NCBI GenBank assembly: GCA_025201765.1
Contig: MU623469.1
Location: 1 to 64,000, forward strand
DNA length: 64,000 nt
DNA from: Daldinia sp. FL1419
Taxonomy: Eukaryota; Ascomycota; Sordariomycetes; Xylariales; Hypoxylaceae
Direction: 5' to 3'
How positions within the stretch are numbered: position 1 is the first letter of the stretch; each line of letters begins with the position of its first letter. Shown here piece after piece: positions 26,201-40,700 of this stretch. The translations under genes and the position numbers were made by a program. The notes beneath the pieces were generated by a model. That model saw only the letters and a list, made by a program, of their open reading frames with translations. It ran no database searches and had not been told where the DNA came from.

Positions 26201-29200
26201 AAGATGTCTTGACACCGTCCACCAGTCACAACTCAAAGAGTATTGCACTTGTGAGTTCTGCTCTTACAAGCAGAAGTGGAAGTGTGATGCCTAGCGCGAA
26301 GTCGATACACACTCGCGGGCAAGGCGACTGGTTTAGTGTAAGTCGAATTTTAATTTATAGTTGTATGACTTATTCGAGGGAACAGTCAGGCTAATATAGT
26401 ATTAGCTTAGAGCATGGATGTCACAACAATCAAAGTGGCATTCACGGTTGGTGGCTTGACTCGCTATGTCTCTTGCCGCGCCGGTTTGTTGTGCTGCGGG
26501 TCGCGTACGGTCGCCTATAGTATATTTAACCCGTGTCTATTAGACGATATGATCTTTTTTAATCGTCTTTTCGCGGCCTTGGTCGGGCTAGGGGGCGCAA
26601 GACGGCCCTGACGCATAATTTTCCCCGGCCAGCCTTCCGTCTTAAAGGAAAGGAATTAGGTACTCGGAGAACCGAAGGGGCTTATATCACGACTACGGGA
26701 CAGAGGGTGAGAAGGATGCAAGGTTCCAGGGAGAGCTGAGGCCGAAAACAAAGCTCTCAAGGAGAACCCGGACGTCTCTTTTCCACCCAACCTATCTACT
26801 TGACACAACGGGACCGCAGCGTTGTTTCTGACGATGTCTTTCGTCCTCGTAATCAGTCAATCAGTCAGTCAGTCAGTCAGTCAATACAAATACCGCCTTA
26901 ATAATTCCAGATAGTCCTACCGACCTTATAATCGGTCAATCAATACAAACACCACACTAATACCTTGTGTCCTTAAGACTTATAATAATAATAATAATAA
27001 TGATAATAATAACGTTACATTCCCCGTGAAACTAATCTCCCCCTCGTCCAACCAGACGTTGTGGGTGCCAACTTTACTATTCGGGCAGGTGGTTTTTTTC
27101 GTGACAATGCTAAGCTTTAACCTATCGCGGGCGCTCCCTCGGTACGCGGATCCAGCCAAATATAGATCGGTACTGTCGATCTTGCATGGGGCCGGGATGC
27201 GTATTATAAGCACCTGAGCCCCTGGATCATATGAGCGTAAAGTAAGAGAGGTTTTGCTAGGCCTCTTCTTCTTTTTAAAACTTTTTATTTTTTATTTTTA
27301 TTTTTTGGGAGTCTTTGGAAGAATAGAGAGACCACAATGAAGGCTTCTAGTCTCGTAAGTGTTGTCGCCGCGAGCGTCCTCGGCACCCCTGTCGCTGCTG
27401 CTCCAACTGCTCCGGCAGAAGGGTCCGCGGGGTGCGGTAAGTCGCACTTACTCCCCGGTATAACACAATATCGCGGACTCGATAGCGGCGGCCGCGGGAG
27501 GAACTATTTTATCCACTTGCCCGGAAACTACAGCGAGACGACGCCGTACCCGGTCGTGGTTGGCTTCCACGGCTCGAGTAGTATTGGGCTGTTTTTTGAG
27601 GTGGATACCGGGTTGAGCTCTGACAAGTTCAGCGCGAATGTATGAGATTTTGGATTTTCGACATTTTACTTGGATATGAAATGGACCAAGGTTACTGATA
27701 AACAGCTACTTAGAAAATTATGGTTTACCCGAACGGAGTTGGTGTAAGTTAACGTTGTGCTGTTGAATAAAATGCTGTCTCTAACACTATCCTAGGGCGC
27801 CTGGGCTGGAGCGAACTACTCCGAGGCTTCGGTAGAAGAAGACCTGCAGTTCGTCTCGGATTTGTTAGATGACGTCCGGGGCGAATACTGCGTTGATGAC
27901 AGCCGGATCTATGCTACAGGGTAAACACCTCTCTATCTAGTACTAGTTACTTGATATATGCTAATAAAAGCAGCATGTCGAGCGGTGGCGGTTTCGTCAA
28001 TACCGTCGCATGTAACGACGTAGGCGGCCAGTTCGCAGCTTTTGCGCCAGCCTCAGGGTCATTCTATACAGACAACGACGACGCTCACGGGGACTGCAAG
28101 CCTGCGCGAAGCCCGCTGCCTGTACTCGAGGTCCACGGAGGCGATGATGGTAGCGTGCACTACGACGGCGGAGAAGGCGAGGGCGGCGTAGAACCGAGTA
28201 TCTCGAATTGGCTTGGGTGGTGGGCGGAACGAAACGGGTGTGATGATAGCGCCAAGCAGGTTGAAGATAGCTTCGATGGCGACGTGCACCATACCACCTG
28301 GAACTGTGGCGATGCCGAGGGTGCGCTGCAGCACTGGAAGGTCGATGATATGGGTAAGTGTAACTTCTGCTTTCTTTTGCTTTTCTCCCTCGATATGGAG
28401 AGTCATTCGCTAATTTTCCGTAGGACACTGCTGGGCGTCTACTGAAATCAACTTCTCGCAGGTGGCGGCGGGGCAGGGACCGACGCATATACAGGCGTCG
28501 CAGATTATCATGGACTTCTTTGATAAGTTTACCAAGCCATGATTGCCAAGTCATGATTTGATGAGGATGGACTATATATGTCCTTGCGCGGTGATCTCGA
28601 AGGGCAGAGTAACATTCGTATATAGCTGTATAACATTAGCTGTAAATATTTCTTCGCGTAACTACCTAGTATGCCATATTCCTTCAAGAACCGAATACTT
28701 ACAGGCAACGGGTGCGAGTAGAATGAGCGAACAAGATCACGCTGTCCGGTGAAGGAACACCGCCCTTCCGTTTCCACTACCCCTAACTGGTATCCTTAAA
28801 CTAGCAACCTCCACACTTTCCAGCTCGTCTTCACCAGGCTGCATATCGGGCCAGTCCCTCCAGATCTCAATTTCTCCCTCTTTGTACCAGCGAAGTGTCA
28901 TCTCCACTACACGAATAGCCTGTTTCAAATCGCCAACTTCCAGAGCTATGAACTGCGGTTTTAGTATCGCCGCGACCGATAAAACCCTAGCGTAAAACAC
29001 ATCTTCTGGTTTAGTGGTGGCTACAGATACCGAGGACCCCAACGATACTTGCCCAGGGACCAAAGCGAGCCTGGGCTCGTAGTTGCGCACCGAACGCTCC
29101 GTGTCGCGGTCGAAGCCCTTTTGAGAGATATACGGCGGGTTGGAGACGAGTATATCGATATCACCTCTTCGCCATGCCCCCTTCTGAGGCTGTGTCCTAT

Positions 29201-32200
29201 CGGCGGTACATGTGTTCCTAAGAAGCGGCTCGAGCCAAGCATCAGAGAAGATATCTGCTTCCTCGAACAAGACAGCATCGGCGCTGCGCTGTTGGAGAAA
29301 TCTATTTTTTATATTGTATTCCAGGTTCTTCCTTGCCAGAGAGATCGCCCTGGGTTCGATATCAACCCCCTTGACACTCATCTTAGGAAAATGACGACTT
29401 AGGAGTGAGTATAGCAAAAGCGCGATGCAGCCGGACCCGGTACACAGATCAAGCACTTTCAAATCTGGATCTATATCTTCTCCATTCTTGGCTTTTCCCA
29501 CTTTCCATGCATCGCGCACTGTTTGCGCAAGATGTGTAGTCCAAGCCTCCGTCTCGGGTCGTGGAATCAGGACCCCGGGACGGCACTTGATTTCGAGATC
29601 GCCGAAAGGCTGTGATCCCAGGATATACTGTAGCGGGTATCCGCGGCCCCTGAGACGGCACAGACGATACAACAATACATTCTTTCTTTGTTGGTGGTCC
29701 CCCTTTCCCGCTGGGCTTTTAAACTGCGACGCGATGGCTGAAGACCACACGTGCTCGCGGATCCAGCGTAACTCGTTCCGCGCAGAGTTCAAGTCTTTGC
29801 AAGCCGGGAGCAGAGCAGCGAGCAGTGGTGAAGTTGCGTGCAAGCGACGGGTCACCAGTGGTGGAAGACGTGGCATTTGTGTCTTGTAAGAAGATGTATG
29901 CGGACAAGATGAATGGTGATGATGGTCTTATTAGTTTATCGAGCGTTTCCATGAGAATTCAAAGCGCCAGTTCCACTTTAAACAGATTTGAGCGCGTCTA
30001 TTGGCTGACGATGAGTACAAACGCAGACTTCACTACCCCTTATCCAACCCCTTTCTCATAGTCTCTACTTTCGACACTGGCGTTTCATAAGAGAGTCCTA
30101 GCAATATAAGCAATATAAATTCACTTCTGCTATGGCCTGTAGTAATATTAATTTTGACATTCTTTAGAAGGTTCAATCATAGTGACTAATTATGACGACT
30201 CCCTAAGGTAAGTACTTGTAGAAGATCCAAAGACCTTTTCGAGGAAGAGCTCGTTCTCTATGATTAACTCTGAAGGCTTAACGGCCAAGGGTATATGACC
30301 ATAATAGCAGAGAGTGGGTTTAGCTTTTAGATACACCAAGGAAAAAAACGCCGGAAACATGTATCCCTTACAAACGCATTGTCCAACGACTCAATCCTTC
30401 CAATCCCTCCACTTATACCCCCCCTCCTCCTCTTATCCTTCAACTCCGCTCTCCACGATAACCCCACCGCCACCGCCATAAACACCATCCTGCGTCCCCC
30501 CATCCACACTATCACAAGCGCCGACGGCAGAAACACCACCACGCTCAGATACATCAGTATAACCAACCCTAACAAAAGCTCCGCCGCGTGGTTGACCTGC
30601 AGCCGCGGCGGGCGGGGAGAAAAGAACCCGTATCGGTCGGGGACGCGCAAGGTTTGCGATTGGATTCCGTATGCTTTGGCGGCGAAGGAGGGGCGTACCG
30701 GGTTAAGCTCGGTTGTGCTGATGGCGTCGTCTTCGAAGGGCGCCAGGGAGAGCGTGTTGGTTATTTCGGCGAGGTATTGTTGAGCCGTTGTGGCGGTGGC
30801 GGTGATCACAATATCTAGGTAGGTATTTAGGTAGGTAATAGGGTTGCGGTATCATGTTTGGTATATTTTAAGATTTGCAGTGTGTTTCGATACGGCAGGT
30901 GGTATCTCGATTGGAAATGCTGTGGATTGAGGGTTTGGGATGGGAAGGGGCTTTGGTGGGCATTGCAGGAAGTATTTATAATCGGATTATTCCACGCGTG
31001 CGTACGTGGTTTAACCTCTACCACGGGGTAAGTTGGATTGGTATAGTCCCAAGTATATTAAGCATAGTGTGATCCGGACGCGCGAGTACACCATAGAAAC
31101 GAGGTTTCAGAGATGCTAAACCTTGAGTATAGGTCTGTTGGTTGGGAGTCTTCTCCTTTTGGGTTACATTTTTTACTATATACATCCACTCATCTTAGTG
31201 ATACACGGCTAGCCAAGGCACTGAGCTGGGTATATGTACGCCTTTTTCGTCTCCTGTTGTCTAAGTCTTTTTCTTTGGAATCACGTAATTGACGACGGCG
31301 CCGCCTCTCACGGGGAAAACCTTGCTTGCCTTCCTAATGTCGAGGTCGCCGACTAGCTTAGCCTGTGCCTCCGATGATTTGAGGATCTCCTCGGTGACCC
31401 AGTTGCGAAATTCGTCTCCACCATCTGCGATCTCCGCCGGCTTTACTGGTATGTCTACCACGCAACGCAGCTTACCATTCACTTGTACCGCACAGGAGAC
31501 ATGACTTCGTCCTAGAAGCTTCAGTGATCCGTCTGGCATAGGCCATATACGCCCGCCCTTGGCGAATAAGCCTTGGCTATTGGGCGAAAGAATGCTCCAA
31601 CACTCCTCGGCGAACGCGGGCGTGATTGGCGCCATCATTTGGATAAGCCGCTGCGTAGCTTCGTGCTTGATGATATCCGAAGCTATCTGATTTTCGACGA
31701 GCGTATTAGTGAGACCCATCAGACTTGAGACCGTGGTATTTAGAGGATAGACTTTCTCTAGCGCATTAGTGACGGAGGCGATTGTGTTTTGTGTCGCACG
31801 CCACACCTCCACGTCTGCAGCCCATTGCGCCGAATCCTTCTCGTTCGTCTCCTCCACGGATCGGCCAAAATAGGCCTTTCCGTCAAAGTCAGTGCTGGGC
31901 AAGGGCAAGGGCTGTTTTGTATTTTGGATACTTTGGACAAAATCATACACCCGACGTAACCAGCGGGTAACACCAGAAATCTTATCCTCGTCCCAATTCA
32001 GAACCTCACCAACAGGGGCTTGGAAGAGAATGTGGGCTCTTGTGGCATCCGATCCATATTTGGCGATAAAAGAAGTCGGGTCCACACCATTATGTTTGGA
32101 CTTGGACATCTTCTCGAATGTCACTGTCGCGGCTTTGCCCGATGCCACTACTTTCGGCTGCGACGGGTTTGACAAGTCTACTTCGTCTGGCTTCAAGAAG

Positions 32201-34690
32201 CGGCCGCTGTCGGGGTCTGTGTATGTCTTTCCATGAACCATGCCCTGGGTGATAAGACGCTTAAACGGTTCCCCTGAGAAATCCTGCGGCGAGACGAGGT
32301 CTTTTCTTTCGTTATTCGCGACACCCATTTCAGGATACAAAATGCTCATAACTGCCTTATACATAAATCTAGCGTAGAGGAGGTGAAGAATAGCATGTTC
32401 AACCCCACCAATGTAAACATCTACCGGGAGGTGGCTTTTCGCCGCGGCTTCTGATACCGGGTGCTCCGAGTTGTTTGGGTCCGCAAACCTCATATAATAC
32501 CAACTAGAATCCACAAATGTGTCCATCGTATCCGTGTCCCGTTTTGCCGGACCGTGGCATTTCGGACAAGAAGTGTTAACCCAATCTGTAGCAGACTCGA
32601 GTGGGTTACCAGGGCGGCCACTTTCCCAGTGATGGTCGACTTTGGGAAGGGTGACGGGTAGTTGATCCTCAGGAACAGGCTGGGGGCCACACGTGTCACA
32701 ATGGATGAAAGGGATTGGTGTGCCCCAGTATCTCTGCCTGCTGATTAACCAATCCCTTATTTTCCACTTAGTGTTACTTTCCGCAAGATTAGATGCTGTT
32801 TTGATCTGGGAGACGATGTCCTTCGCCGCGGTATTAGAGGGCGTCGTACAATAAGAACCAGTGATAGGAGTCAAAAACCCGGCCTCTAGGTAAGGTCCGC
32901 CTTTAAGGGTGGAGATGGACCCGTCCGACTCGGGCGATACGGCATATTTAAGGGGATCTTCGGGGTGATGCCTTTTCCAAAACGCAAAATCTCTCGCGTC
33001 GTGGGCTGGAACTCCCATGATCGCTCCGGTCTCATAATCGCCTCTGACGTAAGGAGCAACGTACACCGGGAGAGGCTCGAGGTTTTCTTTTGGGACATCT
33101 TTGAGGAATGAAAGCGGGCTTGTCGCTTTTATGTATGGGATCCGGTAACCTTCCGTAGTATCAGGGGGGAGATCCTTTACACGCTCTACGAACTCCCGAA
33201 GCGCCGGATCTTCTAACGCCATCTGTTGTACGAAAGCTGATTGTGGGGAGAGAGCAATGAACTGGGCTGCGAATATGGTTTCTGGTCTTGTCGTGTATAT
33301 CTTCACCTTGCGTGTCTCGTCTCTTGCATCCCCGGTGTTGGCCAGGAACTCATAATAGGCACCTTCTGTCCGTCCCAACCAATTTTTTTGCATGGCAAGT
33401 ACTCTCTCGGGCCAGGCTTCATCCTCGCCAAGTTTCTTGAGATCCCTTAGCAGCGATTCTTTGAATTGGGTTATATGGAAGAACCACTGCTCAAGCTCGC
33501 GCTGCTCGATCTTTGCGCCTGATCTCCACGACCGGCCATCTGAATCAACCTGCTCATTCGCCAGCACGGTTTTATCAACAGGGTCCCAGTTTACGGTTGC
33601 TTTGCGTTGGCTCACGAAGCCGTGCTTATGAAGAAGAAGGAATATTTTTTGAGTGTGCTTGTAGAATTCCGGATCACATGTTGCAAATTCCTACGTAAAG
33701 ATTAATATACATTGCTTTCATATTGTAATGGCATATCTAAACGAACCCGCGACCAATCGAAACTCGCATTCATCGATTCAAGTTGCTCCTTCATACGAGC
33801 AATGTTATCCCTTGTCCAGACGGCAGGGTCAATACCACGTTCAATCGCCGCATTCTCAGCGGGTAACCCAAAGGCATCCCAACCCATCGGAAGAAGCACA
33901 TCGCGACCTTGTAAACTATAGAAACGTGCTACGACGTCTGCTATGGTATACACTCGAAGATGACCGAGATGAAGGTTACCTGAGGGATATGGGAACATGG
34001 AAAGTATGTACATGCGGTCATTAGCAGATTGATCATTATCACGATTTATAGCAGCATCGCTTGCTTCGCCGCGAAGTCGCCTGGCCCATTCTGAGCGTTC
34101 GTCGCGTTTCGATGCACGACGCCATTTCCGGTCCAAAGCAGGCAAGTCAAGCTGCGTTGTGGCATACGCCCGGTATAAAATAGATGTTCGGGGACTTGAA
34201 GAACAGATCCATGTAAGCTTCAACCATGGTCTCGAATGACCAGAAATATTTCTCATAGAAGAATACATCGCATAGCTCGCATGGCCGCCCTCTTGCGAGA
34301 ATGAACCGAACTTTGGAACTGGGCACCCGAAGGTTGCTATCTTATCAACAAAACCTCGTAATAAGCAAGTTTTTTTTTTATTCTTTTTTTATTCTTTTTT
34401 ATTACAGATGCGCACGAAGATTGGGGTCAAAAGTCTTGCACATGGCCAAAGCTTGGCCGCCACCGTATGTAATTGTCTTCCTTTTTTATCCCCACAGTAC
34501 CCGCTACCTGCTAAGCTGGGATTTAAATAGTGGCATCTCAACACAATTTAGTGGTACTAACCGCTATAGCCTACCTAAGATAATACAGTGCGGCTTCTTT
34601 CTAGCCTATCAGCGCCTTGCTAAGCTGTGAGATGGACCCACATGACTTCGTCACGTGGCTCCAAGATTCATTCTCTAAGAGAGTTCAGTG

Positions 34691-34741
<51 letters not shown>

Positions 34742-37700
34742 GCTTTCTAATACAAGTCTTTTCGTGATTCTACATAAGCTCACCTACCTAGGTAGATGTG
34801 CGAGACAACCTAGGTACATGCTTAAGGTACTTTACACAATTACGCAGATATACATACATCTTTGAAATTAAAGATAGTTTTACGGAGTTATGCAGTTAGT
34901 AGACACCAATAACTACCCAGACAGAGGCCTTCAAGACTTATAGTAACTTGTTAAAATTATCATCAAAACACCACCTTCGTCTTATAGTCCCTTTTCCATA
35001 TATCCGATGATATTGCTTAGGGACCCTTTACATTCGTGGTAGCCAGTCTCTGATTTATAGTAACCTAGTAGGATACCTACGGAGACAGACCAAGATTTTG
35101 CCCCTGCTTGCGACTTATTAGTTAGATAACTCAAGTCTAGTACTGCTGAATACGGTTTCAATAATTTATGTAGGTATAAAATCAGCTATGTTTGAAATAA
35201 AGAAAGACTTGCTTTTAGTAGAAATCCTTAAACACGAATTTAATGGTAAGGCTGCGAATAAAATACTTCCAGTGTTTGATACCATAGTTAAAGGAACCCA
35301 TTATTAGTCTCTGTGTAAGTAGTCAAATCGGCTGGGGACAATTTTATTAGCTTAGGTAGTTATACTTGTGAATCACTTGAATGTTTTAAGTCGTGGCCTA
35401 CTAATAAGGGGTTCTCATGGCCTAATCGTATTGTGTATTAATAGAATTCAATTATCATAAGGACTAGTAACTACCTAAATTACCCTTATAGTTTGTGTGT
35501 AGTTACAATCAAGGACAACCTTGACTTAAGACAAAGTTAAGTAAAGCCAAGCGTCCCTTGCAACTACGAGCTGAATTTACTGCTTCATCGCTGCTGTTCT
35601 ATAGTGTATTGTTAGATCTCAACATATCTTCCCACGACTCTGTGTCTTGGCTCCAGGCTCCAGGGTTTATTTACTATCCCCGCTTGGGGTTGGTTCGCCA
35701 TCCTAGGTTGAGTTCGACTTGGTGTCATTCCCTGATAGGAGAGCGTCTAGTTTGGGATCTTTGAGTATCGAATGATCAAGCCTTTCGAACGTATCCCCAA
35801 TACTAATCAAGCCTGCGTCGATACTATCGCTAACTAGATGTGAAATTTCCTTGGCCCGCCCAAGTTCTTGTGCGAGTTCAGGATGATCTTGTATCAGCCC
35901 TGATAGATACTCCTGTAGTTTTTTGTTTCTGACAAACGCGCAGTTGAGCGGGTCGACCCAAGTTTGAGCAGTATATTCCTCCACGGAAAAAATACCATTG
36001 TCTTCATCGACTACTTTGGGGTCGAAAATATCGCTTTTTTCAAGAATCCGCACCATGTCATCACTATATGATTTAAGTTCCTTAATCCTTTCGGACAGAT
36101 TCAGTGACGCGGTTTTCCAGTTTAAAAGAATCTGAAGTTTTTCATCCCACTCAGCTAATAAGTCTTCCTGAGCTTCACCTTTGTGGTTTTTTTCTATGGG
36201 GTTGATCAATTTGCTTACTATAGCGGGGTCAGGTCTGGTGTAAGGCATGTTCGGGCTTTTATGAGGTTAATAGGTAGGTAGGAAAGTAGAATGTTAAATC
36301 GTGTTTAATTAGTCTCTCTAGACTGTGGTATTGTAAGTTATTGTCCTGTGAGTTGCTGTCTTGTGGAAAGTCTCTTTCTGGCACGTCCTAACGAATGTTT
36401 ATATACAAAAAGGTGCCCTGGTATTCAATAAAGGGGTTGTATACTTGCTACTGATGACTACCTAGGCTAGGGTGTTAGGCTGGGACGACTTTTAATATGA
36501 AGAAACAATCTTATTTATTATCAAGGTTATCAACGAAACCCCGTAATAAAGCGAGTGTTTCTTTTATTGCGGGTAGATGCCCATGTAACTAAGGCATCTA
36601 TGCGATTATGGATGCAATAAGGTGATAGATATATGGAACATTAGTAATTATAAATCTCTATCTTAGAGATAGATATGGGCTAGAATGGGGGTTTCGGTTC
36701 CAGCCAAAGGATTCTGGAGGCCCCATAGTGACACAACCCATCAATGCGGCAATGCCCTCCTTCCAGACTGCTAATATATAATCCAAATGACCTTTATTAT
36801 ATCGAGAATATATTGATTCGCATTAACGAATAGGGTCATGTCAACGAAAATTGTGAAAAAAAAAATAGAATATTATTTTTTAAACCAGTTAGAAAATGGA
36901 CCATTGGCAGTCATGTTCCCCCACCAGCATTCAACCTGCGTGTGTGGTAGATTCTCTCAAGACAGGCAATAGAAGAAAAGAAGTTTATCTACATACTAGT
37001 AGGTTAGGTAGTTACGTAAGAAATACTACATTAATAAGAATCCAACCTATTCCCTTAGCATCGTCCCTACCCGCATTCCCCCTCTTGTCACTCCGCTCGG
37101 AAACATTATGAATTAAAGATACCCAACCCAAACATTAACGTTTATTGTGTCCTACATTTGTACTCAGAATTTGTTACATAGTATGGTATATAAGGCGTAA
37201 TTGCTTGTCTGCATTTACGGCCTCATTTTCTGCGATATAATTAAAATATCTTGAGAGAAAAAAGACTCACTTTCAGGCCCCACAACTGTCAAGACCTGGA
37301 CAATCGTTATCGTAAGACATGTCGTCGCTATCATCGTCGCTATTGTCGTCGCTATTACTATTCGATGCATTGCCGTACAATGCGGGCCACGAACCTGCCT
37401 CTGAACAAAGTACAAAAACTTCGCCAACCCAAACCCCACCAACTCATCCACGGGATAATAGGGGTCCCACACCATTACCGAGCCAGGCAAGGGCCGCAAG
37501 GCCGTTGCCCTCTCGAAAGCGACGTTCACATCAATTAAAAAACCATGAAGTGTCGTATCAAAAACAATACTTTAACCGCATCAATGGAAAGGTTTTCTTT
37601 GACGAACCAGTGTGGCTTCGTACTGAATTTGGGAACATTGCGAAGAGTCGAAGCCTCGTTTCGAGTACGACAGATTATTTCAATCATCACGAAGAGGTCG

Positions 37701-40700
37701 CATTTGCCGTCTACCGATCTTATGAAGAGTCGCCAAACTTAGTTAAAGGGGACGGCATAGCTCCTCAGCCCATAGGCGAGGCTATCCAATTAGTGAGACC
37801 AGAAATGATCAGAGCTATGGAAATCTTTCTAGCAAATATGCCCTTGGCCGACGAACTACTCCGGTGTATTGATCCTAGAACCGAAATCCCCGGACCGTAC
37901 CTCTTTTGGTTCCATACTAGGAAATACCACGAAAAAGCAATGGAATCGCTTTCCGAGGGCCACAAGATGCTTATTCAACTCTTTCAAGACCACGTCCAAG
38001 CCTCATATGGTAAAGAATGGGAACATGTCGACTCTCAGTTTGAAAAAGAACGCGTCTCGCCACTTACCATAAAATATTTGATAAGGCCCGGGGATATCCT
38101 TGTGTCTGACCATTTCATGTCAGGTTCACTTGATACATACATGGCTAATTCTTGGCCGGAATACGATACCAACGATATGTCAATGGTTCGAGCTAACCTG
38201 GCGAGGCCAAATGCCTCATTTAAGACATTGTCCAAGGAAGACAGCATTATAGATTACTCAGGCAAATCGCCCTGGCTTACATGGTCGGTAAAGTCGTGGG
38301 CCTGTAAGTACGACGGGGAGTTCCGAAAGGCACCCAAGAACCTCGTCTTGAGATTTCACGCGCAATCACTACGAGATGTTGTGTCGATCAGGTGCTTAGA
38401 TTTATATCCCGAAAGGTTTGCCGAACTAGAGACTCGGTATCACCTTTACAAAAGGGGGTCTACTTTTCGGAATTTCGTAGGAGTGTTGTTAGTATCCTAC
38501 GATAAACGAGAAGACGATGATATGATTATTGTGAGCATTGAGTTGCGTCTCTCAAACCTCGATATGATACTAATAAAAGTAGGGAGCCCGAAGGTTTATG
38601 ATTGATGCCATTACACACAATAAACTACGCCGGCAGAAGCAGGAGTTAAAGTACTCGCCTGGCTATGAGGCCGAAGACGGAACCAAAAGCAGCCCCGACA
38701 AGTTAGAACTTATAGAGCCATCATTTCCGGATCAAGCCGGCTCTCCGGAACTAGATCCATCTCTCTTTCCTCGGCAAATCATTGCTTATGATCTACGACG
38801 GAATGCATGGGGTAAGCTCAACGGTTCCATAGGTAACGCTTTTGATAACCGTTCATTATCTCTAACTCTAGTATTCAGATAAAATTGAAGTAGACCATAT
38901 TCAGGATGTACAGTGGGAGAAGGCCGCATTTAAGAACCTGGCGATTGAAGATGATGCCAAGGAGCTTATCCAAGCACTCGTTACCACCCATATTTACGCT
39001 CAACGGAGAAGACGTGTAGCTAACAAAGGAAACGGCGTCATCATGCTACTATATGGCGGCCCAGGGACGGGCAAGACTTTCACAGCCGAAAGTATAGCTG
39101 AACTTGTCGAGAAGCCACTTTATAGGGTAGCTTGCGGTACCATCGGAACGAATCCAGAACAGGTAGAGAAATACCTGGAGTCTCAGTTACAGCTTGGAAA
39201 TACATGGGATTCCATCGTTCTGCTTGAAGACGCGGACATATTGATCGAAAAAGGCAGCGGGCGTAACCTGAAGTGCAACGCCCTTGCATCTGCCTTCTTA
39301 CATGTGCTGGAATCATACCGCGGAATCCTCATATTAACTTCTAGAGTCGAGAAGTTCGATGAGGCGCTGAAGTCCCGTATCCAGCTATCTCTTCACTACA
39401 ATGCTCTCACCGAAACACAGCGGGGCAAAATCTGGCGTAATTGCATCGAAAAATTACAGTCCTCCGATGAAGACGTCTTATTCGACGATTTATACAGTCA
39501 CATAGATGATCTGAAGAAAGTGGAGATGAACGGACACCAGATTCGCAACACAATCACAACAGCGCGTCGACTCGCCCGGTATCGTAAACAGAATTTGAGC
39601 TACGCTCATCTCAAGCATGTAATAGACGCATCGGGGAGATTCGAACCCGGTATCCAAACTATGAAGGAGGGGTCGACGGACGAGGAACTGGAAAAAGGTG
39701 AAGGCCAGTGAGACTTGCGTATAATCAGTATCTTACATAGTATGCCATCACCTACCTAGGTAGGTAGTTATATAAGATTGGATAGTCATTATGAAACGAC
39801 GACGTTCATTAAGGGATAACTCGCTGATTACACAACGTATTTGTGGAAAGGAAAAAGAAAAGGAGGCCAAGTTGCTAAAAGCCCCCAAAATGATGGAATT
39901 GAGCATCTAAACCCTAACCGATTGAAAGAACCATGTAACTTCGCATATTAATTACTACCTATATCAAGCCACATGCCTGATACTGGGTTGAGTACAGCAG
40001 AAACAAATGATTCATGATTAGTTTAGTCTAAACCAGCCTCTAAGGAGTTCTCACAGTCTAATCGCATAGTATGTTAATAGGATTTTATTAGGATTAGTAG
40101 GTAACTAAACTACTCCTATTAATTGTGTGGTTGTAACTAAGGACGCCCTTCATTTAAGATGAAGTTAAGCAAAGTCAAACGTCCCTTACAGCTACGAAAC
40201 TTAGTGTCTCATAGCCGCCACCTTAGGAGTCATTTTTGGGCCAATATGTTTTCTCATGACTCTGTGTCTTCGCCTCGGGGCCTAATTGCTATCCTCGCCT
40301 GGGGTTGGTTCGTCGCCAGACTCGTATGAGTTCAATGCCGTGATGGTCTCCATAACGATGTCTTCTACTGCGGGATCTTCAGTGACATAATCAAGAGTGT
40401 CGTCGATTTCATCAAAAGACTCCAAGGTTTCTTGGGCATCATCGGAAATTAGATCTGCAATTTCTTTAATTCCTTTAGTAACTGGTGTGAACTGAGGATG
40501 GTTTTGTTCGAGCTGAGGGTAATCTTGTGCCAGCGTATAGAGAATAAATTTTATTTGTTGGCTCCTATGCATCATACGCTGGACTAACGTGACCCAATAT
40601 TGGACAGTTTCACGGCTCACTTGAAACATCTCAGGCTCGTCGGCCTCGTTTGCGGCCGGGTCGGTAATATCCAATCGTTCTAGAAGCTGCGCCATCACTT